Assembly (NCBI GenBank): GCA_030150265.1 | Contig: JASLGG010000028.1 | Location: 24,959 to 88,958 of the forward strand | Length of the DNA stretch: 64,000 nucleotides | Direction: 5' to 3' | Source: Protaetiibacter sp. | Lineage (GTDB): Bacteria; Actinomycetota; Actinomycetes; Actinomycetales; Microbacteriaceae | Part shown: positions 33,729-41,979 of the stretch, one piece after another | Layout: every line of letters starts with the position of its first letter | Position numbering within the stretch: the stretch's first letter is position 1 | Program-made: the position numbers and the translations under genes | The notes under the pieces: model-generated | What the model was told of the DNA's origin: nothing | What the model saw: only the letters and a program-made list of their open reading frames with translations | The model's database searches: none

Positions 33729-34412
33729 TTAACCGCGCTCGGGCCGCTTTCCCGTGATTGCCGTGCCGATCCGGAGGTGTGTCGCGCCCTCGAGGATCGC
33801 CTCGGCGTAGTCGCCCGACATCCCGGCGGAGATGCGGTCGGCGTCCGGCGCGAGCGTGCGGATGCGCTCCGACACCTCCCGCAGGCGGGCGAACGCCGGG
33901 CGCGGCTCGGCCCCCAGCGGCGCGACGCCCATGACGCCGGCGAGCCGCAGCCCCGGGGTCCGGAGCACCCGCTCGGCGAGCCGCTCCGCATCCGCGGGGT
34001 CCGCGCCGCCGCGGCCCGGCTCCCCCGAGAGGTCGATCTCGAGGAAGCCGTCGAGCAGCGCCCCGTCGTCGTCGGCGAGAGCGTCGACGAGCGAGTCGCG
34101 GTCGATCGAGTGCACGGCGTGGGCGTAGCGGCGCACCGCACGCGCCTTGTTGCTCTGCAGCTGGCCCACGAAGTGCCAGCGGAGGCCGAGACCGGCCGTC
34201 TCGGCCGCCTTCGCCTGCGCCTCCTGGTGACGGTTCTCCCCGACGTCCCGTACGCCGAGGGCGGCGAGCTCGCGCACGAGCGCCGCCGGATGGAACTTCG
34301 TCACGACGATGCGGGTGAGCTCGCCCGGGCCGCGACCCGCGGCGCGCGCGGCATCCGCGATCCCGGCGTCGACGGCGGCGAGCCGCTCGGCGAGCGACGC
34401 GTCGGTGCCCAT
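33729..34412 (-). CDS. yggS: YggS-family PLP homeostasis protein
   Basis: This 227-residue protein is a pyridoxal-phosphate-binding TIM-barrel of the YggS/PLPBP family, thought to balance cellular PLP rather than catalyse a defined reaction. The PLP lysine is in RIVVTKFHPAALV (near residue 38). Other family segments are VGENRHQEAQAKA, WHFVGQLQSNKAR and GMSGDYAEAILEGATHLRIGTAI. ATG at 34412 is 2 nt after the ftsZ stop. The ftsZ-yggS-sepF order is standard in actinobacteria. Confidence 0.93.
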   Translation of the reverse strand: MGTDASLAERLAAVDAGIADAARAAGRGPGELTRIVVTKFHPAALVRELAALGVRDVGENRHQEAQAKAAETAGLGLRWHFVGQLQSNKARAVRRYAHAVHSIDRDSLVDALADDDGALLDGFLEIDLSGEPGRGGADPADAERLAERVLRTPGLRLAGVMGVAPLGAEPRPAFARLREVSERIRTLAPDADRISAGMSGDYAEAILEGATHLRIGTAITGKRPERG

Positions 34413-34414
34413 CG

Positions 34415-35578
34415 CTACTTGAGGAAGTCGGGGATGTCGAGGTCGGAGTCGTCGTCGAAGTCGTCGAGCGCCGCCACGACCGGCACCTCGGGCTCGCGAG
34501 CCCAGCCCTCCGACGCGGACGCGTCGCCCTCGGCGCCGATCGCGGCGCCCGGGGCCGCCGCCCCCACCACGGCCGGGGCCTCGACGTAGCTGCTGCGTCG
34601 CTGATCGGCGTGCGCGGGACGCACGGTGGGCTCGCCGCCGTCGAAGCCCGCCGCGATGACGGTGACGCGCACCTCGTCGCCGAGGGTGTCGTCGATGACG
34701 GCGCCGAAGATGATGTTGGCCTCGGGGTGCACGGCCTCCTGCACGAGGCGGGCCGCGTCGTTGATCTCGAAGATGCCGAGGTTCGACCCGCCCTGGATCG
34801 AGAGCAGCACGCCGTGCGCGCCGTCGATCGAGGCCTCGAGGAGCGGGCTGGCGACGGCGAGCTCGGCCGCCTTGATGGCGCGGTCGGCCCCTCGGCTCGC
34901 GCCGATGCCCATGAGCGCGGAGCCCGCGCCCTGCATGACCGACTTGACGTCGGCGAAGTCGAGGTTGATGAGGCCCGGCGTCGTGATGAGGTCGGTGATG
35001 CCCTGCACGCCCGCGAGAAGCACCTGGTCGGCCGTGGCGAAGGCCTCGAGCATCGAGATGCCGCGGTCGCTGATCTCGAGCAGGCGGTCGTTGGGCACGA
35101 CGATGAGGGTGTCGACCTCGTTCTTGAGGGTGGCGACGCCGATCTCGGCCTGAGCCTGACGGCGCTTGCCCTCGAAGCCGAAGGGCTTCGTGACGACGCC
35201 GATCGTGAGGGCGCCGATCGACTTGGCGATGCGCGCCACGACGGGGGCGCCGCCGGTGCCGGTGCCGCCGCCCTCGCCCGCGGTCACGAAGACCATGTCG
35301 GCGCCGGCGAGCGCCTCCTCGATCTCCTCCGCGTGGTCCTCGGCGGCGCGACGGCCGACCTCGGGGTCGGCACCCGCGCCGAGCCCGCGGGTGAGCTCGC
35401 GACCCACGTCGAGCTTGACGTCGGCGTCGCTCATGAGCAGCGCCTGCGCATCCGTGTTGATGGCGATGAACTCGACGCCCCGGAGGCCGAGCTCGATCAT
35501 CCGGTTCACCGCGTTCACGCCACCGCCGCCGATGCCGACGACCTTGATGACGGCGAGGTAGTTCTGGTTCGAAGTCAC
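34415..35578 (-). CDS. ftsZ: Cell-division GTPase FtsZ
   Basis: This 387-residue tubulin-like GTPase forms the division ring. The signature GEGGGTGTGGAPVVA near residue 105 binds GTP, and the T7-loop segment NLDFADVKSVM supplies the catalytic acid. The acidic disordered tail ends in a conserved FtsZ C-terminal peptide, DLDIPDFLK, the docking site for SepF. GTG at 35578 (MTSNQNYLAVIKV) was chosen because AGGAGG stands 6 nt before it; the longer ATG start lies upstream of that ribosome-binding site. A dyad lies in its 138-nt leader. Confidence 0.96.
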   Translation of the reverse strand: MTSNQNYLAVIKVVGIGGGGVNAVNRMIELGLRGVEFIAINTDAQALLMSDADVKLDVGRELTRGLGAGADPEVGRRAAEDHAEEIEEALAGADMVFVTAGEGGGTGTGGAPVVARIAKSIGALTIGVVTKPFGFEGKRRQAQAEIGVATLKNEVDTLIVVPNDRLLEISDRGISMLEAFATADQVLLAGVQGITDLITTPGLINLDFADVKSVMQGAGSALMGIGASRGADRAIKAAELAVASPLLEASIDGAHGVLLSIQGGSNLGIFEINDAARLVQEAVHPEANIIFGAVIDDTLGDEVRVTVIAAGFDGGEPTVRPAHADQRRSSYVEAPAVVGAAAPGAAIGAEGDASASEGWAREPEVPVVAALDDFDDDSDLDIPDFLK

Positions 35579-35603
35579 GTCCGGCCTCCTGGAGAAAACC
35601 TTC

Positions 35604-35620
35604 AACCTCTACTTGAGGTT
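35604..35620. promoter_or_regulatory. Dyad AACCTC-N5-GAGGTT in the ftsZ leader
   Basis: A perfect 6-bp inverted repeat lies 25 nt upstream of the ftsZ start and about 12 nt before its AGGAGG. The surrounding 35580-35660 is unusually AT-rich for this genome and should hold the ftsZ promoter. The dyad may be a regulator site or a hairpin in the leader. Confidence 0.4.
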
Positions 35621-35716
35621 TAGAGACTTTCTCAGTACTCTTATGTGCCCTCACGCTAAGCGCGCGAGGGCGCCCGCCGGATGCGATACCCCGCGTGTCG
35701 CGAAACGGACTCGGGC

Positions 35717-36703
35717 TCAGCCGGCGTGGAAGACCGCGGTACCCGGCGCCGACACGTCGTAGACCCCCACACCGGATGCCCCGTGGATGCCGATGAGCGC
35801 CGCGAGCACGCGCGCCTTGTGGTCGGAGTCCTCGGCGCTCCCCCACACCACGCGTTGCGCGGAGCCGACCAGGGTGAGCGTGACGTCGTCACGGGTCGTC
35901 GCCGCGACGGTGTCGACCTGGGCGAGCAGCGACGCCGGCATGGCGGCGAGGACCGCCGCGATCGAGCGGTAGGCCGCCGAATCCACGTCGCGCGCCGCGA
36001 GCTGCACGAGCGGCAGCCCCTCGGGGCGCTCGGGCGCACTCGAGAGCACGACGCCCGCCGCGTCGAGCACCTGGAACGCGCCCCCGTCGGCCACCACCCC
36101 GATCGGGGTGCGCTCGACGATGTGCACGATCAGGGTGCCGGGCGGCAGGATCTCGGTCGTATAGCTCCGGATGAGCGGGAACTCCCCGAGCTGCCGCCGC
36201 AGCTCGCCCTCGTCGAGCAGCGCGAGCGGCGTGCCGAGCTGCCCGTCGATCGCGCCCATGAGCTTCGCGGGGTCGAGACTCGTCGTGCCCACCACCTTGA
36301 TCTCGCGGAGCGCGAGCAGGGGCGAGTAGACCGCTCCGACGCTCAGCCCGACGAGCGCCAGCACGACCCCCGCCGCGGTGAGCCAGGCGATCCGGCGATG
36401 GCGCTGCCGCCGGGTGAACCTCCGCAGCTCCTGCCGCTCGGCACGCTTGCGCGCGCGCTCGGCGGCTTTGAGCTCGGCCTCGGCGAGACGGCTCGCGGAG
36501 GGCCGCGGCGGCCGATCGGCGGATGCCTCGCGCGCGGGCTTCCGGGTGGGCGCCTCGCGCGTCGGCCGCTCGCGCGCGGGCTTCTCGCGCGCCGGCTTCT
36601 CACGCACCGGCTTCTCGCGCACCGGTCTCCGCACAGGCAGCTCGCGCGCGCGACGCGCCGGCGGCTCCGGGGCCGGGGCGTCGAAACCCTCCGGCCGCTT
36701 CAC
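35717..36703 (-). CDS. ftsQ: Divisome protein FtsQ
   Basis: This 328-residue bitopic membrane protein links cytoplasmic and periplasmic parts of the divisome. The cytoplasmic part (~100 residues) is very basic and carries 5-residue repeats (VREKP, AREKP, ARERP, TREAP). One helix follows (IAWLTAAGVVLALVGLSVGAVYSPL), then the POTRA domain (LREIKVVGTTSLDPAKLMGAI ...) and the FtsQ beta domain (FPLIRSYTTEILPPGTLIVHI, ERTPIGVV). ATG at 36703 is 13 nt after the murC stop. Confidence 0.93.
   Translation of the reverse strand: MKRPEGFDAPAPEPPARRARELPVRRPVREKPVREKPAREKPARERPTREAPTRKPAREASADRPPRPSASRLAEAELKAAERARKRAERQELRRFTRRQRHRRIAWLTAAGVVLALVGLSVGAVYSPLLALREIKVVGTTSLDPAKLMGAIDGQLGTPLALLDEGELRRQLGEFPLIRSYTTEILPPGTLIVHIVERTPIGVVADGGAFQVLDAAGVVLSSAPERPEGLPLVQLAARDVDSAAYRSIAAVLAAMPASLLAQVDTVAATTRDDVTLTLVGSAQRVVWGSAEDSDHKARVLAALIGIHGASGVGVYDVSAPGTAVFHAG
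36536..36637 (-). repeat. 15-bp tandem repeats within ftsQ
   Basis: About six imperfect 15-bp units encode PVRRP, VREKP, VREKP, AREKP, ARERP and TREAP in the cytoplasmic tail of FtsQ. Repeats of this kind can gain or lose units by slippage in steps that keep the frame. Confidence 0.7.
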
Positions 36704-36716
36704 GGCCGTCGCCTCG

Positions 36717-38114
36717 TCACGCCGGCTCCGTGCCGAGCGCCTCGATCACCTGCGGGATGATGCGGTACACGTCGCCGCAGCTGAGCGTCATCACGAGGTC
36801 GCCCTCGCGCGCGATCTCGGCGACGCGCCGCGCCGCATCCGCCCAGTCGGGCAGGAAGTCGACGTGCGCGGGGTCGGCGAACCGCTCGGCGACGAGCGCG
36901 CCGGTGACGCCGGGCTCCGGGTCCTCGCGGGCCCCGTACACGTCGAGCACGACCGTGTGGTCGGCCAGCCGCTCGTACACCTCGGCGAAGTCGCCCGCCA
37001 TCATGCGGGTCCGGCTGTAGAGGTGGGGCTGGTGGATGGCGATGACGCGCCCCGACCCGACCACCGAGCGCGCCGTCGCGAGCGCCGCCGCGACCTCCGT
37101 CGGATGGTGGGCGTAGTCGTCGAAGACGCGCACCCCGCGCACCTCGCCGTGCAGCTCGAAGCGGCGACCGGTGCCCGTGAAGGCCTCGAGACCGCGCACG
37201 ACCGCCTCCGGGTCGTGGCCGAGCGTCACGAGCACCGCGAAGGCGCCCGCCGCGTTGACCGCGTTGTGCGCGCCCGGGACGGCGAGCCGCACCGGGAGCT
37301 CGCGCCCCGCGTGGACGATCGTGAAGGAGACCGGGCCGTCGGCGACGACATCCGTCACCCGCACCTCCGCGTCCGCCGCGTGGCCGAAGCTCACGACCCG
37401 CGTGCCCACGAGCCGCCGCGTCACCGCGAGCGTGCCGGGATCGTCGCTCGAGGCCACCACGAACTCGCTCGCCTCCTGCGCGAAGCGCACGAAGGCGTCC
37501 TCGAACGCGGCCTGCGTGCCGTAGTGGTCGAGGTGGTCGGCGTCGACGTTCGTGATGAGGGCCACCGCGGTGTCGTAGAGCAGGAAGGAGCCGTCCGACT
37601 CGTCGGCCTCGACCACGAAGAGGTCGTCGGCGCCGTAGGCGGAGCTGCGGCCGTAGCCGGCGATCACGCCGCCGTTCACGAAGCCCGGATCGGCGCCGAG
37701 CTCCCGCAGGGCCGTCACGATCATGCCGGTGGAGGTGGTCTTGCCGTGCGCGCCCGCGACCGACACGAGGCGGTGACCGCGGATGAGCCAGTTCAGCGCC
37801 AGCGAGCGGTGCAGCACCGGGATGCCCTCGGCGAGCGCCCGCCGGTACTCCGGGTTGTCCTGCCAGAGCGCGCCCGTCACGACGAGGGTGTCGGCATCGC
37901 CGACGTTCGCCGCGTCGTGGCCGATCGCGATCGTCGCGCCGGCCGCCCGCAGCTCCTTCACGGCGTCCGTCTCGCGGAGGTCGGAACCGGTCACGCGGTG
38001 ACCGGCCTCGAGAAGCAGGCGGGCGATCCCGCTCATGCCGGAGCCGCCGATGCCGACGAAGTGCACGGCGCCGAGCTCGGCGGGGAGCTCCTGGTCGAGG
38101 TCGGGCTTGATCAT
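36717..38114 (-). CDS. murC: UDP-N-acetylmuramate--L-alanine ligase
   Basis: This 465-residue ATP-dependent ligase adds the first amino acid of the peptidoglycan stem. The N-terminal UDP-binding GGSGMSGIARLL, the ATP loop VAGAHGKTTSTG near residue 110, VVEADESDGSF and the C-terminal DDYAHHPTEVAAAL are all Mur-ligase hallmarks. ATG at 38114 (MIKPDLDQELP) lies 10 nt after the murG stop. Residues after NVDADHLDHYG form the central domain. It works in the cytosol before MurD, MurE and MurF. Confidence 0.96.
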   Translation of the reverse strand: MIKPDLDQELPAELGAVHFVGIGGSGMSGIARLLLEAGHRVTGSDLRETDAVKELRAAGATIAIGHDAANVGDADTLVVTGALWQDNPEYRRALAEGIPVLHRSLALNWLIRGHRLVSVAGAHGKTTSTGMIVTALRELGADPGFVNGGVIAGYGRSSAYGADDLFVVEADESDGSFLLYDTAVALITNVDADHLDHYGTQAAFEDAFVRFAQEASEFVVASSDDPGTLAVTRRLVGTRVVSFGHAADAEVRVTDVVADGPVSFTIVHAGRELPVRLAVPGAHNAVNAAGAFAVLVTLGHDPEAVVRGLEAFTGTGRRFELHGEVRGVRVFDDYAHHPTEVAAALATARSVVGSGRVIAIHQPHLYSRTRMMAGDFAEVYERLADHTVVLDVYGAREDPEPGVTGALVAERFADPAHVDFLPDWADAARRVAEIAREGDLVMTLSCGDVYRIIPQVIEALGTEPA

Positions 38115-38124
38115 CCCGTCAACG

Positions 38125-39225
38125 CTACCCGTCCGCGGCCGGGGCCGCCGTCGCGCCGCGGACGGCGTCCTGCACCATGTCGACGAGCCGGTCGGCGCCG
38201 TCGCGGGCGCCGACCTGGGCGATGCGTGCCGCCATGTCGGCGACGAGAGCCGGGTCGGCCAGCAGCCGCTGGAAGGGGCCGCGCACCCACTCCGCGTCGA
38301 ACTCGGCATCCGCGACGAGGAGCGCTCCCCCCGCGTCGACGGCGGAGCGGGCGTTGAGCGCCTGCTCGCCGTTGCCGACGGCGTAGGGCACGAACACCGC
38401 GGGCACGCCGAGCGCGGCGAGCTCGCTCACCGTGGCGGAGCCGGCGCGTGAGATCGCGAGGTCGGCGGCCGAGAGCGCGAGGTCCATGCGGTCGCAGTAG
38501 GTCATGAGGTGGTACCCCGCCAGCCCGGGGTCGGCCACCGGCGCGCGGTCGCCCGTGATGTGCAGCACCTGCCAGCCGGCGCCGAGGATCGCGTCGACCG
38601 CCTGGGCGACGCCCTCGTTGAGGCGGCGCGCGCCGAGCGACCCTCCCGTCACGAGGAGCGTCGGACGGTCCGCGGCGAGCCCGAACTCGGCGAGCGCCGT
38701 GGGACGTGCGGCGAAGCGGTCGAGCCCCTCGATCTCGTGGCGCAGCGGCAGACCCACGACACGGCCGTGCCGGATGCGGGTGCCGGGGAACACGGTTCCC
38801 ACGTGCCGGGTGAGAAGGGCGCCGTAGCGGTTGGCGATCCCGGGCCGCGCGTTGGCCTCGTGGATCACGAGCGGCAGGCGCTCGCGATGGGCGGCCGCGT
38901 AGGCGGGGGCCGACGCGTATCCCCCGAAGCCGACCACGGCATCCACCCCGCGTTCGCGCAGGATCTCGCGCGTGCGCGCGACGCTCGCGCGCCACCGCGA
39001 GGGGAAGCGCACGGCGTCGGCGTCGGGACGGCGCGGGAAGGGCAGCCTCGGAACCGTCACGAGCTCGTAGCCGCGCTGCGGCACGAGCCGCGCCTCGATG
39101 CCCTCGGCGGTGCCCAGCACGAGCACCTCGGCGTCGGGCTCGCGCTCACGTAGCCGGTCGGCGGTCGCGAGCAGCGGGTTGACATGGCCGGCGGTGCCGC
39201 CGCCCGCCATCAGATAGACCGTCAC
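38125..39225 (-). CDS. murG: MurG glycosyltransferase (lipid II synthesis)
   Basis: This 366-residue enzyme adds GlcNAc to lipid I at the inner face of the membrane. The first G loop MAGGGTAGHVNPLLATA and later GGSLGARRLNE, plus the donor-binding ISRAGSATVSELAALGVPAVFVPYA, are diagnostic. GTG at 39225 overlaps the ftsW stop by 4 bases (GTGA), so flippase-polymerase and lipid II synthesis are coupled. Confidence 0.96.
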   Translation of the reverse strand: MTVYLMAGGGTAGHVNPLLATADRLREREPDAEVLVLGTAEGIEARLVPQRGYELVTVPRLPFPRRPDADAVRFPSRWRASVARTREILRERGVDAVVGFGGYASAPAYAAAHRERLPLVIHEANARPGIANRYGALLTRHVGTVFPGTRIRHGRVVGLPLRHEIEGLDRFAARPTALAEFGLAADRPTLLVTGGSLGARRLNEGVAQAVDAILGAGWQVLHITGDRAPVADPGLAGYHLMTYCDRMDLALSAADLAISRAGSATVSELAALGVPAVFVPYAVGNGEQALNARSAVDAGGALLVADAEFDAEWVRGPFQRLLADPALVADMAARIAQVGARDGADRLVDMVQDAVRGATAAPAADG

Positions 39226-40451
39226 CGGTGCTTCTCTCCTCGAGGGTCGTGCCGCGCGAACGACAGGACGACGCCCACCGCGACGAGGGTCGTCACGAGC
39301 GAGGAGCCGCCCGCGGAGATGAACGGCAGCGGCACCCCGAGCACCGGCAGGAGCCCCAGCACGACCGCGATGTTCACGAGCGCCTGGCCGACGATCCAGA
39401 CCATCGCGACGCTCGTCGCGAGCCGCGCGAAGGGGTCGACCTGGCGACGCACGATGCGCACGAAGCACACCGCGAGCAGCACGAAGAGCGCCACCACGAG
39501 CAGCGCGCCGACGAGACCGAGCTCCTCGCCGATGACCGCGAAGATGAAGTCGGTCTCGGCCTCGGGCAGCCAGTTCCACTTCGACTCGGAGTTGCCGAGC
39601 CCCACGCCGAACACCCCCCCGTTCGCGAGGGCCTGCCAGCCGTGGAGCGTCTGGTAGCAGTACTTGCCGATGAGGGTCGGGTCGCCGTCGAGGCAGCCGG
39701 TGAGCCAGGCGTCGATGCGGTCGCTGCGCGAGGAGCTGATCCGCACGCCGACGAAGGCCAGGATGCCGAGCACGACCGTCACGGTCGCCATGATGCGCAT
39801 CCGGATGCCCGCGAAGAACATCGCCCCGAGCACCATCCCGACGAGGATCATGGCCGTGCCGAGGTCGTTGCCGAGCATGACGAGCATGAGGGCTCCGCCC
39901 GCCACCGGCACGAGGGGCAGCGCGTACTGCTTCCAGTCGTTGCTGCGCCAGTCGTTGATGACCGGCGCCTTGCGCGTGACGATGAGCGCGAGCCAGGCCA
40001 CGAAGGCGAGCTTGATGAACTCGGAGGGCTGGAAGCTGAAGCCCGCGATCGTGAGCCAGTTGTTGTTGTAGCCGCCGTCGCCGATCACGATCACGAGCGC
40101 CTGCAGGGCGAGCGCGCCGATGATCGCGTGCCAGGCCCAGCGCCGCCAGAACACGGCGGGCGCGCGGGCCGCGATGAGCATGAGCGGCACGCCGATCGCG
40201 GCGAGGATCGCCTGCCGGCTGGCGCGCGCGAAGAAGTCGCCGTCGGAGACCCAGGACTCGATCGACGACGACGAGAGCACCATCACGAGCCCGAACACGA
40301 CGAGGAAGAGCGTCGTGCCGAGCAGCAGGAAGTACTCGGGCGTCTCGGCCGCGAAGATGCGGCGCACGGCCACCACGGCGGCTGGGCCGCGCCGCGGCTC
40401 AGGAGGCGGGGTCGCCCCCGGATGCGGGGCCGGCGGTCGGGTGGTCGTCAT
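39222..40451 (-). CDS. ftsW: Septal peptidoglycan polymerase FtsW (SEDS)
   Basis: This 409-residue multi-helix SEDS glycosyltransferase polymerises lipid II together with FtsI. It has a proline-rich N-terminal tail and about ten helices, with GFSFQPSEFIKLAFVAWLA, MLGNDLGTAMIL and GVPLPFISAGGSSLVTTL as signature segments. ATG at 40451 has GGAGGGCGGAG immediately upstream, although it puts 53 nt of overlap on the murD 3' end. A GTG at 40376 would avoid the overlap but has no ribosome-binding site. Confidence 0.94.
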   Translation of the reverse strand: MTTTRPPAPHPGATPPPEPRRGPAAVVAVRRIFAAETPEYFLLLGTTLFLVVFGLVMVLSSSSIESWVSDGDFFARASRQAILAAIGVPLMLIAARAPAVFWRRWAWHAIIGALALQALVIVIGDGGYNNNWLTIAGFSFQPSEFIKLAFVAWLALIVTRKAPVINDWRSNDWKQYALPLVPVAGGALMLVMLGNDLGTAMILVGMVLGAMFFAGIRMRIMATVTVVLGILAFVGVRISSSRSDRIDAWLTGCLDGDPTLIGKYCYQTLHGWQALANGGVFGVGLGNSESKWNWLPEAETDFIFAVIGEELGLVGALLVVALFVLLAVCFVRIVRRQVDPFARLATSVAMVWIVGQALVNIAVVLGLLPVLGVPLPFISAGGSSLVTTLVAVGVVLSFARHDPRGEKHR

Positions 40452-41979
40452 CCGCTCCGCCCTCCAGGTGCCTCCGCACCGCCTCGGCGAACCGCCTGCC
40501 GCGGTCCGCGTAGTCCGTGAACTGGTCCATCGACGCCGCCGCCGGAGCCAGCAGCACCACGTCGCCGTCTCGGGCGACGGATGCGGCCGCGCGCACCGCG
40601 GCGGACATCACGTCCTCAGTCTCCGATCCGTCGACCTCGAGCACCGGGACGCCGGGCGCGTGTCGCTCGAACGCGGCGCGCAGCTCCGTGCGGTCGACGC
40701 CGATCAGCACCGCCGCCCGCAGGCGCTCCGCGTGGCGCTCGACGAGCGGTGCCGGGTCGACGCCCTTGAGCAGGCCGCCCGCGATCCACACGACGCTCGC
40801 GGAGGCCCGCAGCGACGCATCCGCCGCGTGGGCGTTCGTGGCCTTCGAGTCGTCGACCCACACGACGCCCGCGGCGGTCGCCACGACCTCGGTGCGGTGG
40901 GCGTCCATCCGGAAGCTGCGGATCGCCTCCCGGATGCGCGCCGGCGCGACCCCCGCCGCGCGGGCGAGGGCGGATGCCGCGAGCACGTTCGCGACCGAGT
41001 GCGGCGCGCCGAGGCCCGCCTCCCGCAGCTCGCCGAGCGTCGTGAGCTCGAGCGCGTGGCTGTGCCGCTCGTCGAGGAACGCCCGATCGACGAGCACGTC
41101 CTCCACGAGCCCGAGGTCGCTGCGGCCCGGCACGTCGAGGCCGAAGCCGATCGCCCGGCAGCCCTCCTGCACCTCCGCCTCCTCCACCAGGTGCATGGTG
41201 GCGTCGTCTGCGCGGTTGTAGACGCAGGCGATGCGGGTGTTCTCGTACACCCGGCCCTTCGCGGCGACGTAGGCCTCGCGCGAGCCGTGCCAGTCGAGGT
41301 GGTCGTCGGCGATGTTGAGGCAGACGCTCGCGAGCGGCGCGATGTCGTCCGCGGGGTCGCCGGCGCGATGCATCCAGTGCAGCTGGTAGCTCGAGAGCTC
41401 CACGACGAGCACGTCGAAGCCCCCCGGGTCGCGGATCGCGTCGAGCACCGGGATGCCGATGTTGCCCGCCGGCGCCGCGCGCAGCCCGCCCGCGACGAGC
41501 ATGTGGGCGGTCAGCTGCGTCGTGGTGGTCTTGCCGTTGGTGCCGGTGACGAGGATCCAGTCGGCCGGGGTGCCGTCGGCGCGCACGACCTTGTCGCGCA
41601 GGCGCCAGGCCAGCTCGATGTCGCCCCACACCGGGATGCCGGACTCCCCCGCCCAGGCGAGGAGCGGATGGTCGGGGTGGTAGCCGGGCGACACCACGAC
41701 GAGCTCGGGTCCGAAGAGCAGCAGCTCCTCGGGGACCCCCGCGTCGTCGGGATGCTGCAGCAGGCGTCCGCCGATCACCTCGAGCAGCTGCCGGTGCTCG
41801 TCTCCGGCGCGCGCCGCCACCACGAGCACCTCGGCGCCCAGCTCGACGAGCGTGTCGGCGACCGCGAAACCGGTCATGCCGAGACCGAGCACGGCGACGC
41901 GCAGCCCCGACCAGTCGGCGCGCCAGCTGGTCAGCGATGCCGGACGGGCGTTCTGCTCGGCGATCAGCGGACCGCCCAC
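40399..41979 (-). CDS. murD: UDP-N-acetylmuramoylalanine--D-glutamate ligase
   Basis: This ligase adds D-glutamate to the stem peptide. The N-terminal Rossmann part is LRVAVLGLGMTGFAVADTLVELG; the ATP loop is LVTGTNGKTTTTQL; LNIADDHLDWHGS and VWVDDSKATNAHAA follow. The start is uncertain: GTG at 41979 overlaps the mraY end by 16 bases and gives 526 residues, and no good ribosome-binding site is seen. The C-terminal tail is about 30 residues longer than usual because the frame runs 53 nt into ftsW. Confidence 0.92.
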   Translation of the reverse strand: MGGPLIAEQNARPASLTSWRADWSGLRVAVLGLGMTGFAVADTLVELGAEVLVVAARAGDEHRQLLEVIGGRLLQHPDDAGVPEELLLFGPELVVVSPGYHPDHPLLAWAGESGIPVWGDIELAWRLRDKVVRADGTPADWILVTGTNGKTTTTQLTAHMLVAGGLRAAPAGNIGIPVLDAIRDPGGFDVLVVELSSYQLHWMHRAGDPADDIAPLASVCLNIADDHLDWHGSREAYVAAKGRVYENTRIACVYNRADDATMHLVEEAEVQEGCRAIGFGLDVPGRSDLGLVEDVLVDRAFLDERHSHALELTTLGELREAGLGAPHSVANVLAASALARAAGVAPARIREAIRSFRMDAHRTEVVATAAGVVWVDDSKATNAHAADASLRASASVVWIAGGLLKGVDPAPLVERHAERLRAAVLIGVDRTELRAAFERHAPGVPVLEVDGSETEDVMSAAVRAAASVARDGDVVLLAPAAASMDQFTDYADRGRRFAEAVRRHLEGGADDDHPTAGPASGGDPAS

